Program-made: the position numbers and the translations under genes
Origin: Opitutaceae bacterium
Lineage (GTDB): Bacteria; Verrucomicrobiota; Verrucomicrobiia; Opitutales; Opitutaceae
Assembly (NCBI GenBank): GCA_009919985.1
Contig: RGAX01000009.1
Span: 1-25,924 of the forward strand
Reading direction: 5' to 3'
Length of the DNA: 25,924 nt
The notes under the pieces: generated by a model
Seen by the model: only the letters and a program-made list of their open reading frames with translations
Databases searched by the model: none
Told to the model about the DNA's origin: nothing
In this document: piece after piece, positions 22,444 to 25,924 of the stretch
Layout: each line of letters opens with the position of its first letter
How positions within the stretch are numbered: position 1 is the stretch's first letter

Positions 22444-23345
22444 ACGCCGAACGCCACGAAGATCTCGCCGCGCTCGCCGCCCTCGACTTGCTTACTTTAG
22501 CAGAGCAGGCGGAATTCACCGCCGCCCTCGCCCGGCACCCCGAGTTGGCGAATCTCGCCTCCTCGCTCCGATCTACGGCAGCCGAAATCGCCCATATCGC
22601 CCCCGAGGCCGAACCACCCGCGGACCTAAAAATCCGTCTACTCAAGACGATCGCCCTGCACGCAAGCTCCACACGCGAACCGCTAGACCAAGCCCCCCGC
22701 TCTTCAATCCTACCATTTCCCACGTGGATCGGTTTTGCCACGGCGGCCTGTTTCGCCTGCCTAGCCGCTTATTTTGCTCAGGCTTATTTTAACGAAGGGG
22801 CCCTAAACTCCGCCTTCCGCGACCAGCAAACCCTCGCCGATCTTTCTTTACGTAGCGCGAAAAACCAACTCGCCGCGGAACGACTTATCACTCAACGCGA
22901 GCTCGTCGATGCCGCGAAGCGCGCCAGCGATTCCGCAGCTCTTATCAGCACATTGGAATCCCGTCTGGCTGAGACTAAACAACAACTCTTCAGCCAGGGC
23001 ACTCTCGCCGATTACAAAATTGCCACCCTCGCCTCGCTTCTAGGTAACAGTCCTCAAGCCGTGGCGGTCGCCGTCTGGAACCCCGCGAACCAAGAAGGAG
23101 TATTGACCGTCCATAAACTCCCCGCGCTGGCGGCGGATAAAGATTATCAACTCTGGGTTGTCGACCCGCAGTATTCCATCCCAGTCGACGGCGGCGTTTT
23201 CAAAGTCGACCCAACGACAGGCGAGGGCCGCTTGATTTTCCATCCCAATCGCCCCGTCCAAACTGTGGCCAAATTCGCCGTGAGCCTCGAGCGCAAGGGC
23301 GGCGTGCCCAAAGCCGAGGGTCCAATGGTGCTCATCGGTCCCTGA
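22440..23345 (+). CDS. Membrane-anchored anti-sigma factor, RskA-like
   Basis: This 301-aa protein has three parts. The cytosolic N-terminus (1-90; HEDLAALAALDLLTLAEQAE, FTAALARHPEL) resembles the sigma-binding domain of RskA-type inhibitors and lacks a zinc HxxxCxxC motif. One membrane helix follows (about 95-117, WIGFATAACFACLAAYFAQA). The outer part has a long helical, probably coiled-coil segment (about 122-190) and then an RskA C-terminal beta domain (VAVAVWNPANQEGVLTVHKL, DYQLWVVDPQYSIPVDGGVF, AKFAVSLERKGG). It binds the overlapping ECF sigma factor at the membrane until a signal from outside releases it, in related systems by proteolysis. The 60-residue coiled coil between membrane and sensor domain is the notable addition. 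Confidence 0.9.
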   Translation: MNAERHEDLAALAALDLLTLAEQAEFTAALARHPELANLASSLRSTAAEIAHIAPEAEPPADLKIRLLKTIALHASSTREPLDQAPRSSILPFPTWIGFATAACFACLAAYFAQAYFNEGALNSAFRDQQTLADLSLRSAKNQLAAERLITQRELVDAAKRASDSAALISTLESRLAETKQQLFSQGTLADYKIATLASLLGNSPQAVAVAVWNPANQEGVLTVHKLPALAADKDYQLWVVDPQYSIPVDGGVFKVDPTTGEGRLIFHPNRPVQTVAKFAVSLERKGGVPKAEGPMVLIGP

Positions 23346-23450
23346 TCGCTCGCTTGGTCAAACCGGGGTGTTTGCATAGACCCGGGCGAGGCTCGGTGAC
23401 GGCAATTGAAACTTGCCCCGACCGCGCCTGCCGCAAACGCTTCTAGCTCT

Positions 23451-24641
23451 ATGGTTATCAAACCCAAAGTCCGTGGCTTCGTCTGCGTCACTGCGCACCC
23501 CGCCGGTTGCGAAGCACATGTCCAAGAGTGGATCGCCCACGTCAAAGCCCAGCCCACAATCGCGAAAGGCCCGAAAAAGGTTCCCGTGATCGGTTCCTCC
23601 ACGGGCTACGGCCTCGCCTCACGCGTTACCGCCGCCTTCGGTTCGGGTGCCGCGACCCTCGGCGTTTTCTTCGAACGACCCTCCGAAGAAGGTCGCCCTG
23701 CGACTCCCGGTTGGTACAACACCATCGCCTTCACCAAAGCCGCTCACGCCGCGGGCCACTACGCGAAAAACCTCAACGGCGACGCCTTCTCCGCCGATAT
23801 CAAGCGCCAAGCCATCGACCTCATCCGCTCCGATCTCGGCCAAGTAGATCTGGTCATCTATTCGCTCGCGTCTCCTCGCCGCACCCACCCCACGACCGGC
23901 GTCGTCCACAAATCGGTCCTCAAACCTGTCGGCCAATCTTACACCAATAAAACCGTCGATACCGACAAAGGCATCGTGAGCACGGTCACCATCGAGCCGG
24001 CCAACGACGCCGAGATCGCCGACACCACCGCCGTCATGGGCGGCGAAGATTGGGAAATGTGGATGCAAGCCCTATCCGAGGCCAAACTCCTCGCTCCAGG
24101 CGCGCAGTCCGTCGCCTACTCTTACATCGGGCCGGAAGTCACTTGGGCCATTTACAAAAATGGCACTATTGGCCTCGCCAAAAATGACCTCGAACGAGCC
24201 GCCCGCAGCATCGATGCGCTCCTCAAACTCAAACACGGGGGCGGGCGCGCCTGCATCTCAGTCAACAAAGCGCTCGTCACCCAAGCCAGTTCCGCCATCC
24301 CCGTCGTCCCGCTCTACATTTCGATTCTTTATAAGATCATGAAAGCACACGGCACGCACGAGGGCTGCATCGAACAAATCGCCCGACTCTTCGCCACTCA
24401 ACTATACTCGAGCAACGGCCCCACCTTCGACGAAGCAGGCCGTATCCGGATCGACGACTGGGAAATGCGCCCCGAGATCCAAGCCGCCGTCAAAGAAATC
24501 TGGCCTCAGACCACGACCGAAAATCTTGCCACACTCACTGACATCGCGGGCTATCGCAGCGAATTCATGAAGCTCTTCGGCTTTGGTCTGCCCGGCATTA
24601 ATTACGAAGCCGAGATTGAGCCTCATCTGCAGATGCTCTGA
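23451..24641 (+). CDS. fabV: Trans-2-enoyl-ACP/CoA reductase FabV
   Basis: This 396-aa NADH-dependent reductase performs the last step of each fatty-acid elongation cycle; FabV enzymes are naturally insensitive to triclosan. The family markers are clear: MVIKPKVRGFVCVTAHPAGC at the start, the dinucleotide-binding VPVIGSSTGYGLASRV (44-59), the catalytic Tyr-x8-Lys pair Y235 and K244 inside YIGPEVTWAIYKNGTIGLAK, and the C-terminal DDWEMRPEIQ. The length and active-site numbering match characterised FabV proteins. ATG 23451 is chosen over an upstream in-frame start because homology starts exactly there. No Shine-Dalgarno sequence is present. It stands alone between the sigma/anti-sigma pair and a strong terminator. 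Confidence 0.96.
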   Translation: MVIKPKVRGFVCVTAHPAGCEAHVQEWIAHVKAQPTIAKGPKKVPVIGSSTGYGLASRVTAAFGSGAATLGVFFERPSEEGRPATPGWYNTIAFTKAAHAAGHYAKNLNGDAFSADIKRQAIDLIRSDLGQVDLVIYSLASPRRTHPTTGVVHKSVLKPVGQSYTNKTVDTDKGIVSTVTIEPANDAEIADTTAVMGGEDWEMWMQALSEAKLLAPGAQSVAYSYIGPEVTWAIYKNGTIGLAKNDLERAARSIDALLKLKHGGGRACISVNKALVTQASSAIPVVPLYISILYKIMKAHGTHEGCIEQIARLFATQLYSSNGPTFDEAGRIRIDDWEMRPEIQAAVKEIWPQTTTENLATLTDIAGYRSEFMKLFGFGLPGINYEAEIEPHLQML

Positions 24642-24658
24642 AACGGACTCATCCCTTC

Positions 24659-24688
24659 AAACCGCGAGCCTTTGCCCGCGGTTTTTTT
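24659..24688 (+). terminator. Rho-independent terminator after fabV
   Basis: AAACCGCG (24659-24666) and CGCGGTTT (24677-24684) pair around a ten-base loop and run into seven T residues (24682-24688), 18 bases after the fabV stop and about 33 bases before dtd. Confidence 0.92.
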
Positions 24689-24721
24689 CTGCTCACAAAC
24701 TCATTTTAATTATTTCAATCA

Positions 24722-25174
24722 ATGCGTGCCCTACTGCAGCGCGTCTCCACGGCGCACGTCGACATCGCCGGCGAGCGCGTAGATGCCATCAATCGCGGCC
24801 TCCTCATTTTCCTCGGCATCGCTCCGCACGACACCGCAGCCGATGCCGACTGGCTCGCCGCTAAAATCACCACCCTCCGCATCTTCGATGACGCCGGACA
24901 TGAAATGAACCTCTCCGTTCGCGACATCGCTGGCCAACTTCTCATCATCAGCCAATTCACGCTCTACGCTCGCACCCGCAAAGGCACCCGCCCTTCTTGG
25001 AATGGCGCCGCGCGCCCCGAGATTGCCCTTCCGCTTTACGAGACGTTTTTACGAGCCTGCGCCTCCGCCATTGATCGCCCCGTAGCCTCCGGTCGCTTTG
25101 GCGCCAACATGCACGTGTCTCTCGTGAACGACGGACCCATTACCTTGCTGCTCGACTCACACCAACGCGATTAG
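24722..25174 (+). CDS. dtd: D-aminoacyl-tRNA deacylase
   Basis: This 150-aa enzyme hydrolyses D-amino acids (and glycine) wrongly attached to tRNA, a translation proofreading step in the cytosol. It shows the family opening MRALLQRVSTAHVDIAGE, the conserved SQFTLYA (77-83), GTRPSW (88-93) and the cross-subunit motif NDGPIT (136-141; the usual form is NxGPxT), whose Gly-Pro pair gates chirality in the dimer. Length is normal. It starts after the fabV terminator, so it should have its own promoter in the AT-rich stretch 24689-24721, and it ends 17 bases before the peptidase gene. Confidence 0.95.
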   Translation: MRALLQRVSTAHVDIAGERVDAINRGLLIFLGIAPHDTAADADWLAAKITTLRIFDDAGHEMNLSVRDIAGQLLIISQFTLYARTRKGTRPSWNGAARPEIALPLYETFLRACASAIDRPVASGRFGANMHVSLVNDGPITLLLDSHQRD

Positions 25175-25191
25175 CTTCCTCCTTTTTTTAC

Positions 25192-25924
25192 ATGCGCGCA
25201 CCGTTTCTTTTTCTTTTGGTTCTACAATCGCTCGGTCTTGTCGCTCTCGCGTCCACGCCCACCGATCCTCTCGCCTACTTCCGCGACCTCGCCGAGACCC
25301 GCAACTACACCCTCGGACGACCCGTCGCCGCCAAACTTACCCCCGACGGCAGATCCGTCATCTATCTTCGCGGCGGCCCCCGCGATCCCGTTCTTCGACT
25401 CTACGAATTCCCCCTGCCTGCCGGCCCCGAACGCGAACTTCTCACCCCTGCCCAACTTCTCGGCTCCAGCCCAGAAACGCTCACGGCCGAGGAAAAAGCC
25501 CGCCGCGAACGAGCCCGCATCAGCACCCGCGGCTTCACCAAGTTTGATCTCTCCAATGACGGCACGCGCCTACTCGTCACCCTTTCTGGTCAGCTCTACG
25601 TAGTAAACCGCGCCGATCTCAAGGTCACCGCCCTCCCCGGTAAAAACTGGATCGACCCGCGCTTTTCTCCTGATGCGACCGCCGTTGCCGCAGTTTCAGC
25701 CGGTGAACTCCACGTCATCGAACTCGACGTAACGCCACTTACCGCCCACGCCCTAACCACCGGTGCCAACGCAACACTCACTCACGGCACCGCTGAATTT
25801 GTCGCGCAAGAAGAGATGGCCCGCAGCGAAGGTTACTGGTGGTCACCAGACTCTCGCTTCATCGCCTATCAACAGACGGATGAGTCCGCCGTCCAGATTC
25901 GCCATATCGCCGATCCCCTCCACC
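25192..25924 (+). CDS. Secreted S9B dipeptidyl peptidase IV-like protein (right-edge partial)
   Basis: The frame is open from ATG 25192 to the right edge (about 244 residues). It begins with a signal peptide (PFLFLLVLQSLGLVALAS) followed by propeller-like strands: LGRPVAAKLTPDGRSVIYLR, FDLSNDGTRLLVTLSGQLYV and DPRFSPDATAVAAVSAGELH. The DPP IV hallmark follows: EFVAQEEMARSEGYWWSPDS and then AYQQTDES, where the paired glutamates of the propeller domain hold the substrate N-terminus. Such enzymes remove X-Pro or X-Ala dipeptides outside the cytoplasm. The catalytic alpha/beta-hydrolase domain lies beyond the window, so activity cannot be judged. It is 17 bases after dtd and may be co-transcribed with it. 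Confidence 0.88.
   Translation, partial: MRAPFLFLLVLQSLGLVALASTPTDPLAYFRDLAETRNYTLGRPVAAKLTPDGRSVIYLRGGPRDPVLRLYEFPLPAGPERELLTPAQLLGSSPETLTAEEKARRERARISTRGFTKFDLSNDGTRLLVTLSGQLYVVNRADLKVTALPGKNWIDPRFSPDATAVAAVSAGELHVIELDVTPLTAHALTTGANATLTHGTAEFVAQEEMARSEGYWWSPDSRFIAYQQTDESAVQIRHIADPLH

Noticed and set aside
23619..24068. 149-aa open frame on the minus strand inside fabV
   Set aside because: Fully antisense to conserved FabV sequence, with a repetitive Gly/Asp/Val composition typical of reverse-strand shadows.

Overview
The window looks like a chromosomal stretch of a Verrucomicrobiota bacterium, most likely an Opitutales/Opitutaceae relative. This rests on the overall flavour of the proteins: an exo-rhamnogalacturonan-lyase-like protein, a long SufT, FabV as enoyl reductase, many secreted peptidases and beta-propeller proteins, and starts that almost never carry a Shine-Dalgarno sequence. 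No ribosomal RNA is present, so the assignment is inference. There is no tRNA, CRISPR array, insertion sequence or prophage. The lone tyrosine recombinase looks like a housekeeping Xer protein.

Left part (1-6451): the C-terminal part of a large propeller/Ig-like protein runs in from the left edge and converges on a minus-strand mazG-xer pair. A divergent, hairpin-containing gap separates mazG from a plus-strand unit: trpC, a small potassium-channel-like membrane protein, rsmA (ksgA), an unknown secreted protein, a GlsB/YeaQ-type membrane protein, and a GNAT acetyltransferase broken by an internal deletion plus frameshift.

Middle (6448-16553): a minus-strand 912-aa secreted PL26/YetA-like protein is divergent from a plus-strand secreted oligopeptidase B-type S9 peptidase. 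A minus-strand unit follows, made of a six-helix membrane protein, a spermidine-synthase-like protein and xylulokinase. The first two look like the halves of a fused MFS/spermidine-synthase protein. Next is a minus-strand secreted M20 peptidase with its own terminator and an internal 18-residue tandem duplication, divergent from a secreted cupin.

Right part (16632-25924): sufT lies downstream of an sppA gene that carries a deletion and frameshift in its N-terminal domain. On the plus strand come a conserved 495-aa protein of unknown function, a dapF homologue in which both catalytic cysteines are serines, an ECF sigma factor with its overlapping RskA-type anti-sigma factor, fabV followed by a clear terminator, dtd, and the start of a secreted dipeptidyl peptidase IV that runs off the right edge.

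The points most worth a second look are the Ser/Ser DapF homologue, the channel-like protein with an SGMGP filter position inside the trpC-rsmA unit, and the cluster of three structural changes (two out-of-frame deletions and one in-frame duplication) within about 13 kb. I found no obvious new multi-gene defence or biosynthetic system.
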